Assembly: GCA_022842325.1 (NCBI GenBank)
Contig: JALHPU010000006.1
Location: forward strand, 62,001 to 126,000
Reading direction: 5' to 3'
Source of the DNA: Sulfuritalea sp.
GTDB lineage: Bacteria > Pseudomonadota > Gammaproteobacteria > Burkholderiales > Rhodocyclaceae
Length of the DNA: 64,000 nucleotides
Shown here: positions 1 through 7,872 of the stretch, one piece after another
How the letters are laid out: each line of letters begins with the position of its first letter
How positions within the stretch are numbered: position 1 is the stretch's first letter
The notes under the pieces: generated by a model
What the model was told of the DNA's origin: nothing
The model's input: the letters and a program-made list of their open reading frames with translations, nothing else
The model's database searches: none
Position numbers and translations under genes: made by a program

Positions 1-478
1 GTTCGATGCCCTCGCTGCTGTGCCTGAGCAAGACACCGGCCACCTCGGCCATCCGGTCGAAACCCGCCACGGCATCGGCCTGGCGTCCGGCGCCGACCGC
101 CGTGAATATCTCCTGCTCGGCACTCAGCAGCCGCTCCAGTTCGCGCCGCTGGTCGTCGGTCAGGGGCAGCGCCGCCAGGCGCTGGCCGCTGTCGACGAAG
201 GCGCGGTGCAGCCGATCGTAACTTTCCCGCATCGCCGGATCCTTGATGACAAGGTACTGGCGTGCCGCGCGCTCGAGCAAGGACAGGTTTTCCTGCAGGG
301 CGCGGCTGGCCTGGGTAACCTGCACCGCCTGATACACGACCTGCTGGCTCTGGGCCGCCAGGCGCCGGATCGATACCGCGTTGCCGATCAGGCCTATCAG
401 CAGGGGCAGCGCGACCAGCGCAAAGCCGATCGAGAGCAGCTTGACGAAGGATCGCGGATAGCGGAACTTGAACTGCAT
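1..478 (-). CDS. Sensor histidine kinase, N-terminal part (truncated by window edge)
   Basis: The reading frame is open from an ATG at 478 to the window edge, giving 159 residues with no stop. It starts MQFKFRYPRSFVKLLSIGFA, a short cytoplasmic stretch followed by a hydrophobic segment (about residues 14-34), then a long helical, Gln/Arg/Leu-rich region. This is the layout of a membrane sensor kinase: first membrane helix plus helical periplasmic sensor. The opening resembles QseE/GlrK-type kinases of Rhodocyclales as I remember them. The HAMP, HisKA and ATPase domains would lie outside the window, so the kinase call rests on the N-terminus only. Confidence 0.6.
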   Translation of the reverse strand, partial: MQFKFRYPRSFVKLLSIGFALVALPLLIGLIGNAVSIRRLAAQSQQVVYQAVQVTQASRALQENLSLLERAARQYLVIKDPAMRESYDRLHRAFVDSGQRLAALPLTDDQRRELERLLSAEQEIFTAVGAGRQADAVAGFDRMAEVAGVLLRHSSEGIE

Positions 479-552
479 GGACGCCGGGTGCCTTGGAAAA
501 TGCGTGCATTCTAGGGCGCCCCCGTGGAAAAGAGAAAAGGCCGGCGCAAGCG

Positions 553-711
553 CTAGCCTTTGGCGACGCCCACTTCTACGCGATCCTTCGGCCCGTAGCT
601 TTCGTCGAGAATCAGACCGACCGACGCAAACGCTGCTCGCTTGTTGCCATCGACAAAAGGATGGTTCCGCGCCGTCCCGAAAGCATGGGCAAGCGCCGAC
701 TCAGCGACGTC
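553..711 (-). pseudogene. doc fragment fused to a diverged clpB 3'-end fragment
   Basis: Read on the minus strand, positions 711-616 encode a stretch ending RNHPFVDGNKRAAF, the Fic/Doc toxin core, without an in-frame start. The same frame then runs directly into LILDESYGPKDRVEVGVAKG and a TAG stop (615-553). That tail matches the C-terminus of the ClpB encoded at 9149-11731 ([20 protein letters not shown]) with several substitutions. In-frame stops upstream (about 800-830) and the lack of an antitoxin show decay. The rest of 479-971 holds only a possible promoter for the next gene and no other supportable feature. Confidence 0.65.
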
Positions 712-808
712 CGGAGGCCATACGTCGCTCCGCCGAGCAACCCGATGCCGGTCTCGCGGTCTGGCACGAGCGCACCTACGGTCGCTTTGCGGTCTTGTTT
801 AGTTTCAC

Positions 809-835
809 TTGACACCCTGACAAATGAGCTAGAAT
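809..835 (+). promoter_or_regulatory. Possible sigma-70 promoter for the FecR-domain gene
   Basis: TTGACA at 809-814 and TAGAAT at 830-835 resemble -35 and -10 hexamers. The 15-base spacing is shorter than the usual 16-18, so this is a weak call. It would give a leader of about 130 bases before the ATG at 972, in which I recognise no riboswitch. Confidence 0.35.
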
Positions 836-971
836 CCGCCGTACGACACCAGTATGAACTCCCGACCTCGCCTCGGAGATCTGTAGCGGAAAGAGGCGCG
901 GTGGGTGAAGGTTAAAGGCCAGGCGATCTTGCCTTGGCACCGGCCAAAATAGGACAAAGGGAAGATATCTC

Positions 972-2195
972 ATGCGCAGCCTACTCAAATCATTTCTCTC
1001 GTTGCTGCTTCTGTTTGCGTTGCCGCTCTCCAGCGCGATCGCCGCATCGGCCTACGTGCACGACCTCAAGGGCACGCTTACCGCAGCGGCCGGTGCCGGC
1101 GCGGCCAAGCCGCTCAAGATGGGCGATACCTTCGATGCGGGCGTCACGCTTGCCACCGGCAAGGACAGCACCGCCGTGGTCAAGTTCGAGGACGGCCAGG
1201 TCGTGACGCTGTCGCCGGATACGCGCTTCGCCGTACAGGAATACAACTACAACAAGAAGTCCGTGAAGGACAGCAACATGGTCTTTGCGCTGCTGCAGGG
1301 CGGCCTGCGCTTCGTTACCGGGGTGATCGGCGCCACCAACAACAACAAGTTCAAGCTGGCCGTGGGCACTGCGACCATCGGCGTGCGCGGCACCGACGGC
1401 TGGGCCAGCTACGTCGAAGGCGTAATCCTCGCCGCGGTAAATCAGGGCGCGCTCAGTTTCACCACGCCTGCCGGCACTCAAACGATCCCTGTGGCATCCA
1501 CGGCGCTTGTGGACACCCAAGGCCGGATTGCAGGAACACTCGTGGCGCCGACGGCGCAAATACGCGCCGCCGTTGCGGCGAACGCAGTGGTCCAGAGCAT
1601 TACCGCAAGTGCAGATACTGTTCGTTCGCAGGTCAATAACGTGACAATTCCAATCAACACGCCGGTGGTTGTCGCAGCGGCGGCGCAGGCGGCGCAGGTT
1701 GTCGCCACGGCGCGCGTAGCGCAGGCGCTGGCAGTGGCGGCGGCCAACAACGCCGCTGATGCGCCGCCAGGTCCGGCCAAGGTCGCAGCGGAAGCTGCGC
1801 TGCAGGCGGCCCGCGTGGCGGCCGCCCAGGCGACCGCGCTGGCGACGGCGGCGATAACCACCGCCCAGCAGGCGGCGGTCCAGGCCTTGAATGCCGCCGT
1901 ATCCGCTGGCGCTTCGCTGCCCACGGCGCCGCCCCCGACCCCGCAGGCAACCCCGCTGACTGCGGTCGTGCCTAGCCTTACAACGGCGCAGGTCCAGGCG
2001 CAGACTGCGCTGATTCAGACGAGCGTTGCGACGCAAACGACCAACCTGCAGACGACGCAGACAACGCTGGGCCTGCCGGTGACATCGACATCGACGATCC
2101 AGAATGCGGCGCCGTCGACTGATCCAGTTCCGCTCACGACGCCAACGCCGGCGGGCACTACCACCACCGTGGTCATTCCAACGAGCCCCAACTAG
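972..2195 (+). CDS. Exported FecR-domain protein with low-complexity C-terminal half
   Basis: A 407-residue protein with a clear signal peptide (MRSLLKSFLSLLLLFALPLS, cleavage near residue 25). Residues about 45-150 look like a FecR domain: a beta-rich segment with LATGKDSTAVVKFEDGQ and a final ATIGVRGTD motif. From about residue 190 the protein is almost only Ala, Thr, Val, Gln and Pro, a low-complexity surface or linker region. FecR domains occur both in sigma-regulator proteins and in stand-alone exported proteins. Here there is no inner-membrane helix and no ECF sigma gene beside it, so a secreted or surface role is more likely than signalling. Confidence 0.75.
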   Translation: MRSLLKSFLSLLLLFALPLSSAIAASAYVHDLKGTLTAAAGAGAAKPLKMGDTFDAGVTLATGKDSTAVVKFEDGQVVTLSPDTRFAVQEYNYNKKSVKDSNMVFALLQGGLRFVTGVIGATNNNKFKLAVGTATIGVRGTDGWASYVEGVILAAVNQGALSFTTPAGTQTIPVASTALVDTQGRIAGTLVAPTAQIRAAVAANAVVQSITASADTVRSQVNNVTIPINTPVVVAAAAQAAQVVATARVAQALAVAAANNAADAPPGPAKVAAEAALQAARVAAAQATALATAAITTAQQAAVQALNAAVSAGASLPTAPPPTPQATPLTAVVPSLTTAQVQAQTALIQTSVATQTTNLQTTQTTLGLPVTSTSTIQNAAPSTDPVPLTTPTPAGTTTTVVIPTSPN

Positions 2196-2213
2196 TGGCG
2201 ATCCGCTGAACTC

Positions 2214-2251
2214 GACAGCCTGCCGTTTGCGTTTCTATGCGGCAGGCTGTC
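2214..2251 (+). terminator. Stem-loop after the FecR-domain gene
   Basis: GACAGCCTGCCG (2214-2225) pairs perfectly with CGGCAGGCTGTC (2240-2251), a 12-bp stem with a 14-base loop, 19 bases after the stop codon. It is followed by GCTTTCCTCC rather than a clean T run, so termination may be partial. Confidence 0.6.
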
Positions 2252-2332
2252 GCTTTCCTCCCTGCCTCGCGATTTTCCTGGCGGGTGCACGGATGATCGA
2301 CAGGGGGTAACCCGGGTGCTACATTTTGCGCA

Positions 2333-3421
2333 ATGGAGCCCAGCCCCTTCAACCGCCGCGTCGCCTGGCTTGTCCTGCTGCAGTTCCTCAGCCTGCCATT
2401 GGCGGGCTACGCGCTGGGAATCGTCAGCGGCCAGCCCTGGCTGTGGAACCTGCTGACACCGTTCTGGGTGTTCCTGGTCTTCCCGCTGATCGACACCTGG
2501 GCCGGCCTCGATACGCGCAACCCTCCGCCGGGAGCCGACACCGCGCTCGGCGATGAACGTGCCTACCGCCTGATGCCGCTGGCCGCCCTGCCCGCCCACG
2601 CGCTGATGCTGCTCTGGGGCGCTCCCGCCGCCGTCGCGCTGGCCGGCGAAAGCCTGCTGGCCGCAGCGGGGCTGTGCCTGTCGGTCGGCATCGTCGGCGG
2701 GGCGATCGGCATCACCTACGCCCACGAACTGATCCACAAGCCGACGCGGCTCGAACGCAATGCCGGCGGCGTGTTGCTGGCGCTGGTCGCCTACGGCGGC
2801 TTCAAGGTCGAGCACGTGTTCGGCCACCATGTCGATGTCGCCACCCCGCGCGACACCTCGACGGCACGCCTGGGCCAGTCGGCCTACGCCTTCCTGCTGC
2901 GCGCGATGGTGGTAAATCCGCTGCGCGCCTGGCAGCTGGCAGGCGGACGCACGCGCGCACGCGGCCTGCCGGCCTGGCACTGGCGCAACGAGATGTACCT
3001 GTGGCACGGCCTGACGCTGCTGTTCGCGGCGGCGATGACCGCCTGGCTTGGGGTGCCGGGACTGGTTTTCTTCGTGCTGCAGGCGCTGGTCGCGATCACG
3101 CTGCTGGAACTGGTGAACTACATCGAGCACTACGGCCTGCTGCGCCGCCAGCGCGCGGACGGCAGCTTTGAGCGCGTGACGCCGCGCCACTCGTGGAACG
3201 ACAGCCACCGCCTGTCCAACCTCGCGCTGCTCAACCTGCAGCGCCATTCCGACCATCACGCCTTCGCCGCCAGGCGCTACCAGATCCTGCGTCACCACGA
3301 CGACGCGCCGCAGTTGCCGACCGGCTACGCCTCGCTGGTGCTGCTGGCGCTGCTGCCGCCGCTGTGGCGGCGCTTCATGGACCCGCGGGTGGCGGCGTGG
3401 AAGGCCGCCGAAGCGGGCTGA
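2333..3421 (+). CDS. alkB: Alkane 1-monooxygenase (AlkB-type membrane di-iron hydroxylase)
   Basis: Terminal hydroxylation of alkanes to 1-alkanols at the inner membrane, using electrons from rubredoxin. The 362-residue protein has several hydrophobic helices and all the histidine boxes of the family: HELIH (131-135), H161-xxx-H165-H166, the AlkB signature NYIEHYG (262-268) and HSDHH (305-309). It is slightly shorter than the usual ~400 residues. There is no rubredoxin or rubredoxin reductase gene next to it, so these must be encoded elsewhere. Its stop codon abuts the stop of the convergent doc gene (TGATCA). Confidence 0.88.
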   Translation: MEPSPFNRRVAWLVLLQFLSLPLAGYALGIVSGQPWLWNLLTPFWVFLVFPLIDTWAGLDTRNPPPGADTALGDERAYRLMPLAALPAHALMLLWGAPAAVALAGESLLAAAGLCLSVGIVGGAIGITYAHELIHKPTRLERNAGGVLLALVAYGGFKVEHVFGHHVDVATPRDTSTARLGQSAYAFLLRAMVVNPLRAWQLAGGRTRARGLPAWHWRNEMYLWHGLTLLFAAAMTAWLGVPGLVFFVLQALVAITLLELVNYIEHYGLLRRQRADGSFERVTPRHSWNDSHRLSNLALLNLQRHSDHHAFAARRYQILRHHDDAPQLPTGYASLVLLALLPPLWRRFMDPRVAAWKAAEAG

Positions 3422-3820
3422 TCAGGCCTTCGGCTGGCGCGGCTCGATGTGCCCGCGCAACCAGGCGGCGAATTCCTCTTCCTTGAGTTCGCCTGCGGCA
3501 AGAGCCAATACGACAAGCACGCATTCGGCATCGTCGACAATCAGGTCGAAGCCGTCCAGCGCGAGAAACAGTTCGGTCGCAATCAGCGCGGCGCGCTTGT
3601 TGCCGTCCACGAAAGGATGGTTGCGAACGATGCCGAACCCGTACGCGGCAGCGAGCGACGCGATATCGGGATCGCCATAGGCGGCTAGATTCTCGGGACG
3701 TGCCAGCGCAGAATCCAGCAAGCCCGCATCGCGAATGCCGGCCGCACCGCCATGCTCCGCCAATTGCTCATGGTGCGCAGCGATCACCACGCTGCGCATG
3801 ATCCACACCCAGTCACTCAC
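3422..3820 (-). CDS. doc: Doc-type toxin (Fic/Doc family)
   Basis: A 132-residue Fic/Doc protein. Doc toxins phosphorylate EF-Tu and stop translation. The catalytic motif HPFVDGNKR is complete at residues 68-76, preceded by the typical SALARPENLAAYGDPDIASLAAAYGFG region. Translation starts at GTG (3820-3818), overlapping the antitoxin stop codon in GTGA, so the two genes are translationally coupled with the antitoxin first, as expected for a type II pair. The partner is AbrB-like rather than the Phd more commonly paired with Doc. A decayed second doc copy lies at 616-711. Confidence 0.88.
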   Translation of the reverse strand: MSDWVWIMRSVVIAAHHEQLAEHGGAAGIRDAGLLDSALARPENLAAYGDPDIASLAAAYGFGIVRNHPFVDGNKRAALIATELFLALDGFDLIVDDAECVLVVLALAAGELKEEEFAAWLRGHIEPRQPKA

Positions 3821-4041
3821 TTCGCCAACTCACGCAGCGCCGCGCGGCGCTTTTTCATGATGCGCTGCGCTTCGGTCATTTGCTGCTCGAAGGCCGGGTC
3901 GTGGGGAGTCACGACATAACCATCCGGCGTCTCGGTGATAAAGATCGAATCACCTTTTTCCAGTTTGAGGTTGGCCAGCACTTCCTTGGGCAGGATGACG
4001 CCGACGGAATTGCCGATCTGGGTGTGTTTGAGGACGTGCAT
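3817..4041 (-). CDS. AbrB/MazE-type antitoxin
   Basis: A 74-residue protein starting MHVLKHTQIGNSVGVILPKE. The N-terminal 45 residues form a SpoVT/AbrB swapped-hairpin DNA-binding domain; the charged C-terminal tail (MTEAQRIMKKRRAALRELAK) is the likely toxin-binding part. The ATG at 4041 is chosen because the family motif begins there and a long inverted repeat ends just upstream. It overlaps doc by four bases and most likely represses its own operon together with Doc. Confidence 0.85.
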   Translation of the reverse strand: MHVLKHTQIGNSVGVILPKEVLANLKLEKGDSIFITETPDGYVVTPHDPAFEQQMTEAQRIMKKRRAALRELAK

Positions 4042-4049
4042 GGCGGGCT

Positions 4050-4084
4050 CCAGCGAAGTTATAACGGTTGTTATACTACGCTGG
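4050..4084. promoter_or_regulatory. Inverted-repeat operator/promoter of the toxin-antitoxin operon
   Basis: A 35-base imperfect palindrome: CCAGCG (4050-4055) pairs with CGCTGG (4079-4084), and inside it TATAAC (4060-4065) pairs with GTTATA (4070-4075) across GGTT. The AT-rich arms also contain -10-like hexamers for minus-strand transcription. It ends 9 bases before the antitoxin start codon, the usual place for autoregulation. Confidence 0.7.
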
Positions 4085-4097
4085 AGCCACGCCGCTT

Positions 4098-4237
4098 TCA
4101 AGCCTTCGTAAAGCTGAGCTGCCCCTTCGCCACGCCGACCTTGACGTGATCCTTCGGCCCGAAGCTGCCGTCGAGGATCAGCCGTGAGAGCGGGTTCTCG
4201 ATGCGCTCCTGGATCGCTCGCTTGAGCGGCCTCGCCG
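4098..4237 (-). pseudogene. Duplicated 3' end of clpB
   Basis: This minus-strand stretch encodes [20 protein letters not shown] and onward to [13 protein letters not shown]-stop, the last ~45 residues of ClpB. Over about 128 bases it is nearly identical to 9153-9280 of the intact clpB, with only two or three differences. There is no start codon or upstream clpB sequence: the homology stops right after the ankyrin gene's stop codon. Such a direct repeat of a gene's 3' end is what site-specific integration into that gene leaves behind. Confidence 0.85.
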
Positions 4238-4242
4238 CGCAC

Positions 4243-6000
4243 TCACTGCCGCATGCCCGGTACCGAGTGGAGCAGGCGCACCGCATCGCGCTTCAGCACA
4301 TAGCCGGCATTGACCCGCCCGCCGCGCGCGGCCAGCAGACGCGCGAGTTCCTTGTCACCGTTGTCCTGGGCCCACAGCAGCGGCGTGACGCCGCCCGCCT
4401 CCTCGGCATTGACGTCGGCGCCGCGGTCGAGCAGCGTCTTCGCCAGTTCGGCCTGCCGCCCCTCGACGGCGCGATGCAGGGGCGTCGAGCCGTTTCGCGC
4501 CGCCACGGCCACCGGCGCGCCGGCGGCAAGCAGCAGCGTCGCCAGTTCCGGGCGCTGGCTGGCGGCAAAATGCAGCGCCGTCGCCCCGTCGCGGTTGCGC
4601 GCCTGCACATCGGCCTTGTGTTCCAGCAGCAGGCGCATCGTGCGCGTGCCGGCCTCGATCAGGAAATTCTGGCTCGCACCATGGCGGCTGAGCTCCATCA
4701 GTGCGGTATTGCCCTCACTATCGGGCTCGGCGTTGGCCAGGTTGGGGTCGGCGCCGGCGGCAAGCAGCAGGGCCACGCCCTCGGCATCGATGCCCTGCGC
4801 CGCAGCCACCAGGGGCCGCAGGCCGAGCCGCGTCGGACGGTTAATGTCGATGCCGCGGGCGATGAAGCGCTTGAGCATGCGCCGGTCCGGCCTCTGCAGC
4901 AGCCAATGCACCAGGTTCTCCGGGGTCAGATCGCGCGCCAAGGCCTCGATGCGCACGCGCTCGGCGAGCATGGCCTCGAAGGACTTGCGCTCGGCGGGCG
5001 AGAGCTTCGCCAGCGCCTCGGCGCCGAACAGGCCGCGATCGAGCGTGGCCTCGGGGTAGGCGAGTTGCAGCACGCGGATCAGCTCGGCCACCGTGCGGCT
5101 GCGCGCGTCGCCCAGCGGCAGCGGGATGCGCAGCATCTCGGTCGAGCACAGCAGCCCGTCCTGCGGGATGTCCTCGATGCGCATCGAGAACTGCAGGCCC
5201 GGCTTGGGCGGCGTCTTGTCCTCGGCCAGCGCCGCGATCTCGATCAGCTTGCGCGCCACGGCGTTGAGCGCGGCATCCGACGGAAAGCGCACGATCTGCT
5301 CGGCCAAGCGCACTACTGAAATGCGCCCGTCGAGCGGCGCGCGGCGCAGCAACTCGAGCAAGGGCTTCTCGCCGGCGGAATACTGGCTGTCGGCCAGCCG
5401 CTTCGCCACGCGATGGCCGAAGGCCGGATGCAGCGTCGGCAGCAGGCGCGCCAGCTTTGGCTCAACGTCCGCCGCGCCGCGCTCCAGTTCCGCGCCGGCC
5501 GCCGCCACCAGCAGCGCGTCGCAGTCGATCCGCCCCGCCAGCAGCGCCACCAGCAGGGCATCGAACAGCTCCGGCGAGCGCAGCCGCCGCAGCATGACCA
5601 CCAGCCGCAATGCGACCTCCGGGTCGCCCGCCAGGTAGCGCAGCGCCAGCGCCTCCAGCTCCGGCGTCGACGCGCCCGAATACGAGCCGGCAAAGGCTGT
5701 CAGCAGGCCGATGTGGCGCATCTCGACCAGCAGCGGCACGGCCTCGGCCTGGCCCTGCATGCCGAGCCGATGCGTCAGCAGTGACGCTGCCTGGTAGCGC
5801 TTGAGCGAATCCGCTGTCTTGTTGCTCTCCGCCAGCGGCGGCGCGGCACGCAGCGTGGCGGCCTCCTCTACCGTCAGCGCCGGCGTCGATGACGCCAGCA
5901 CAAGCCATGGCAGCGCGACCAGCGCGCGAACTGCAGCCCCTGCGCGCCGAACGGCGTACTTGCCGCGGGAGATGATCAATGCGCGGATCCATCGGCGCAT
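4243..6000 (-). CDS. Exported ankyrin-repeat protein
   Basis: A 585-residue protein from the ATG at 6000, chosen because it opens a signal-like segment (MRRWIRALII ... VALPWLVLASSTPALT). The frame is open upstream to 6249, so a longer N-terminus is possible. The first ~380 residues are helical and Ala/Leu-rich without a domain I recognise. The C-terminal third carries ankyrin repeats, seen in TRLGLRPLVAAAQGIDAEGV, GNTALMELSRHGAS, DGATALHFAASQRPELATLL, GSTPLHRAVEGRQAELAKTL and GVTPLLWAQDNGDKELARLL. Ankyrin repeats mediate protein binding; in exported bacterial proteins they often belong to effectors or immunity proteins. No specific partner can be named. Confidence 0.75.
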   Translation of the reverse strand: MRRWIRALIISRGKYAVRRAGAAVRALVALPWLVLASSTPALTVEEAATLRAAPPLAESNKTADSLKRYQAASLLTHRLGMQGQAEAVPLLVEMRHIGLLTAFAGSYSGASTPELEALALRYLAGDPEVALRLVVMLRRLRSPELFDALLVALLAGRIDCDALLVAAAGAELERGAADVEPKLARLLPTLHPAFGHRVAKRLADSQYSAGEKPLLELLRRAPLDGRISVVRLAEQIVRFPSDAALNAVARKLIEIAALAEDKTPPKPGLQFSMRIEDIPQDGLLCSTEMLRIPLPLGDARSRTVAELIRVLQLAYPEATLDRGLFGAEALAKLSPAERKSFEAMLAERVRIEALARDLTPENLVHWLLQRPDRRMLKRFIARGIDINRPTRLGLRPLVAAAQGIDAEGVALLLAAGADPNLANAEPDSEGNTALMELSRHGASQNFLIEAGTRTMRLLLEHKADVQARNRDGATALHFAASQRPELATLLLAAGAPVAVAARNGSTPLHRAVEGRQAELAKTLLDRGADVNAEEAGGVTPLLWAQDNGDKELARLLAARGGRVNAGYVLKRDAVRLLHSVPGMRQ

Positions 6001-6130
6001 CCTGCCGTGAAGCCTGCCCGACATCAAGGCCGGCGGTGCATACCCTCCAAGGCTGCCGGCCGAAGCATGGATATATCCGACGCCGCGCGGCTTCGTCGCA
6101 CCGCCCCGGGGAAGTGCCGGGACGGGCATG

Positions 6131-6490
6131 TCAATTCCTGTTTGACCACTGTTGAACCGCCTGGGCAAGCCCGAGCAGAACGGCAATCCACACCAGATAG
6201 GCGAGAGCAATGCCCAGCGGCTTCGGCCAGGCGAACCATCCGGGGGCATTCATCAACCCCAATTCCCAAAGAACCGGGACGAACGGGCTGGCAAGCAGCA
6301 GGGCCGGAACCGCGAGGACCCAGAAAACAAACTCCCCGACCAGCTCGAATGCATCGGGAAAGAAAGACTTCACAGCCGAGGAAAGCCAGAGGCAGATCCC
6401 ATGCAGGGCCAGCGCTGCGGCGCAGAACCTGAGGCCGCGGACCAAACGCGGGGCCGATGGAACAAACGCTGCCGCAAGCTTCCTGCTCAT
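6131..6490 (-). CDS. Small membrane protein of unknown function
   Basis: A 119-residue protein with three probable membrane helices (about residues 20-37, 48-72 and 90-110) and no recognised motif. It is the last of three small membrane-protein genes (7074-6131) on the minus strand, just upstream of the ankyrin gene. Composition is ordinary for the window. Because paralogues or homologues cannot be searched here, only its topology is described. Confidence 0.55.
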   Translation of the reverse strand: MSRKLAAAFVPSAPRLVRGLRFCAAALALHGICLWLSSAVKSFFPDAFELVGEFVFWVLAVPALLLASPFVPVLWELGLMNAPGWFAWPKPLGIALAYLVWIAVLLGLAQAVQQWSNRN

Positions 6491-6520
6491 TGTGCTTCCT
6501 TCGCCTGGTCGGATGGTCGC

Positions 6521-6769
6521 TCAGGCGCCATCATCGCCGGCCGCATCGCGCCACCGCCGCATCAGCACGGCATAGAGCAGGCCCGTTACCGCGCCGCCCA
6601 ATACCACTACGCTCAGGCCAAGGGTCAGCGGCAAGTAAGCCTTGCCCCAAACGCACGCTTCGGACATCGGCACGCGGCAAGCGAGCGCGACATCCACGAA
6701 CGGGTAGCCGATGCCGACTGTCAAGCCGACACAGAAAGCGGTCAGGAAGGGGAAGCGACGACCATGCAT
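6521..6769 (-). CDS. Small membrane protein of unknown function
   Basis: An 82-residue protein from the ATG at 6769 (MHGRRFPFLTAFCVGLTVGI). Two probable membrane helices flank a short loop with two cysteines (ACRVPMSEAC) that could form a periplasmic disulfide; the C-terminus is charged (MRRWRDAAGDDGA). It follows the gene ending at 6784 by 14 bases, consistent with one transcript. No family recognised. Confidence 0.55.
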   Translation of the reverse strand: MHGRRFPFLTAFCVGLTVGIGYPFVDVALACRVPMSEACVWGKAYLPLTLGLSVVVLGGAVTGLLYAVLMRRWRDAAGDDGA

Positions 6770-6783
6770 CAGGAATTGCCCTC

Positions 6784-7074
6784 CTACCGATTGCCGGGGC
6801 CGCTTGAAGCGCCGGGATCGCGTCGGCGACGCGCGAACCAGGCCGCAAGCGCGGTAAATAGCCCAAGCCACGCCAGATAGATTACTCCCAATGCCACGGC
6901 GGCGATGACCCAGAAAGCGCGATCGGCATTCTCGGCGCCGGCGCGAAACAACACCTGCCCGACGGGCACGAAGCGATCGACATGGGGGCAGACCCAGGGC
7001 GTCAGCAAGGTCGCGGCGACGGCCAGCCACCAGCGCTGGGTGCGCATCCGGTCGGCGAAATATCGCCGAGTCAC
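6784..7074 (-). CDS. Small membrane protein of unknown function
   Basis: A 96-residue protein (MTRRYFADRMRTQRWWLAVA) with two hydrophobic helices (about residues 15-30 and 52-78) and an Arg-rich C-terminal tail (ARRRRDPGASSGPGNR). It shares general layout with its two downstream neighbours (two or three helices and basic ends), suggesting they act together. No conserved motif recognised. Confidence 0.55.
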   Translation of the reverse strand: MTRRYFADRMRTQRWWLAVAATLLTPWVCPHVDRFVPVGQVLFRAGAENADRAFWVIAAVALGVIYLAWLGLFTALAAWFARRRRDPGASSGPGNR

Positions 7075-7144
7075 GCGGCGTCACCGGCGACCGGGGCGCC
7101 AGAGCTCCGGCTCATGCCTGCAGTCATGATCGCCGGGCGTGCAC

Positions 7145-7855
7145 TCACCGCAGGTAGGGCTCGAAAAAGGCCTTCGGCGAGCCGCAGTTCTTCTCGACGA
7201 AGAGCCGGTCATTCATCAATACCTTCCCCAGCGCGCTGGGGACCCTCTTGTTGCGCAGGGCCGCATCGGCAAGGCTCGCTCGCCGTCGATTCCACTCCGC
7301 GCTCAGGCGGTCCACCGCCACCAGGAAGCGCGGAATCTTCTTCCAGAAACAAATATCCCTTTCGCTTGCCGACATTTCCGCATAAATAACGGCCCAATCA
7401 AGCGTATCGAGCATGTCCCTGTCGTTGGTGGCCCGCTTCATCCTGACCGTTTGATTGTCGTACTGCCACGTCGTCACTTCATCCAGGTTGGGAATGACCC
7501 TGAGGCTATTGGTCAAAATCAGCAGGACGTAGCCGGGCTTCAGCACGACCATCGTCGGGTTGCGGTAATTCGTGTTCAGGAAGAAAGGATGGGCCGCGAA
7601 TTCCTGTTTCGGAAAGTGGATTTCGCCAGAATGATCCGTCACCGCTTCGACGGCGAAGAGATTCGCCGACCTGCCGCCATGGCCCGTAACGGTGCCCTCG
7701 TGCGCGTTGGCCTGGAACAGGACATGGGCCCCTGCAATTGGGCTGCCATCCTCGGCATCCACCACCTTCATGCGCACCGACGGCATGGTGGCGGCGAATC
7801 CCGGAACGACAAGAAGGCAGAGCAGAACGCCGAAAACGAAAGACCGGTTAATCAT
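7145..7855 (-). CDS. Exported protein with an Ig-like / carboxypeptidase-regulatory-like domain
   Basis: A 236-residue protein starting at the ATG at 7855, which has GAGGGG eight bases upstream; the in-frame TTG further upstream is less likely. A signal peptide (MINRSFVFGVLLCLLVVPGFA) is followed by VRMKVVDAEDGSPIAGAHVLFQA, the opening of a carboxypeptidase-regulatory-like beta-sandwich used in surface and periplasmic proteins. The C-terminal half is not recognised. It sits 18 bases after the gene ending at 7873, so the two are probably co-expressed. Confidence 0.6.
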   Translation of the reverse strand: MINRSFVFGVLLCLLVVPGFAATMPSVRMKVVDAEDGSPIAGAHVLFQANAHEGTVTGHGGRSANLFAVEAVTDHSGEIHFPKQEFAAHPFFLNTNYRNPTMVVLKPGYVLLILTNSLRVIPNLDEVTTWQYDNQTVRMKRATNDRDMLDTLDWAVIYAEMSASERDICFWKKIPRFLVAVDRLSAEWNRRRASLADAALRNKRVPSALGKVLMNDRLFVEKNCGSPKAFFEPYLR

Positions 7856-7872
7856 GGTGCGATCCCCTCGAA

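Noticed and set aside
20-514. Plus-strand frame at the window start
   Set aside because: It is antisense to the sensor kinase N-terminus, which has a clear membrane helix and start codon.
841-970. Riboswitch in the leader of the FecR-domain gene
   Set aside because: No conserved riboswitch core or convincing long-range pairing could be recognised by eye.
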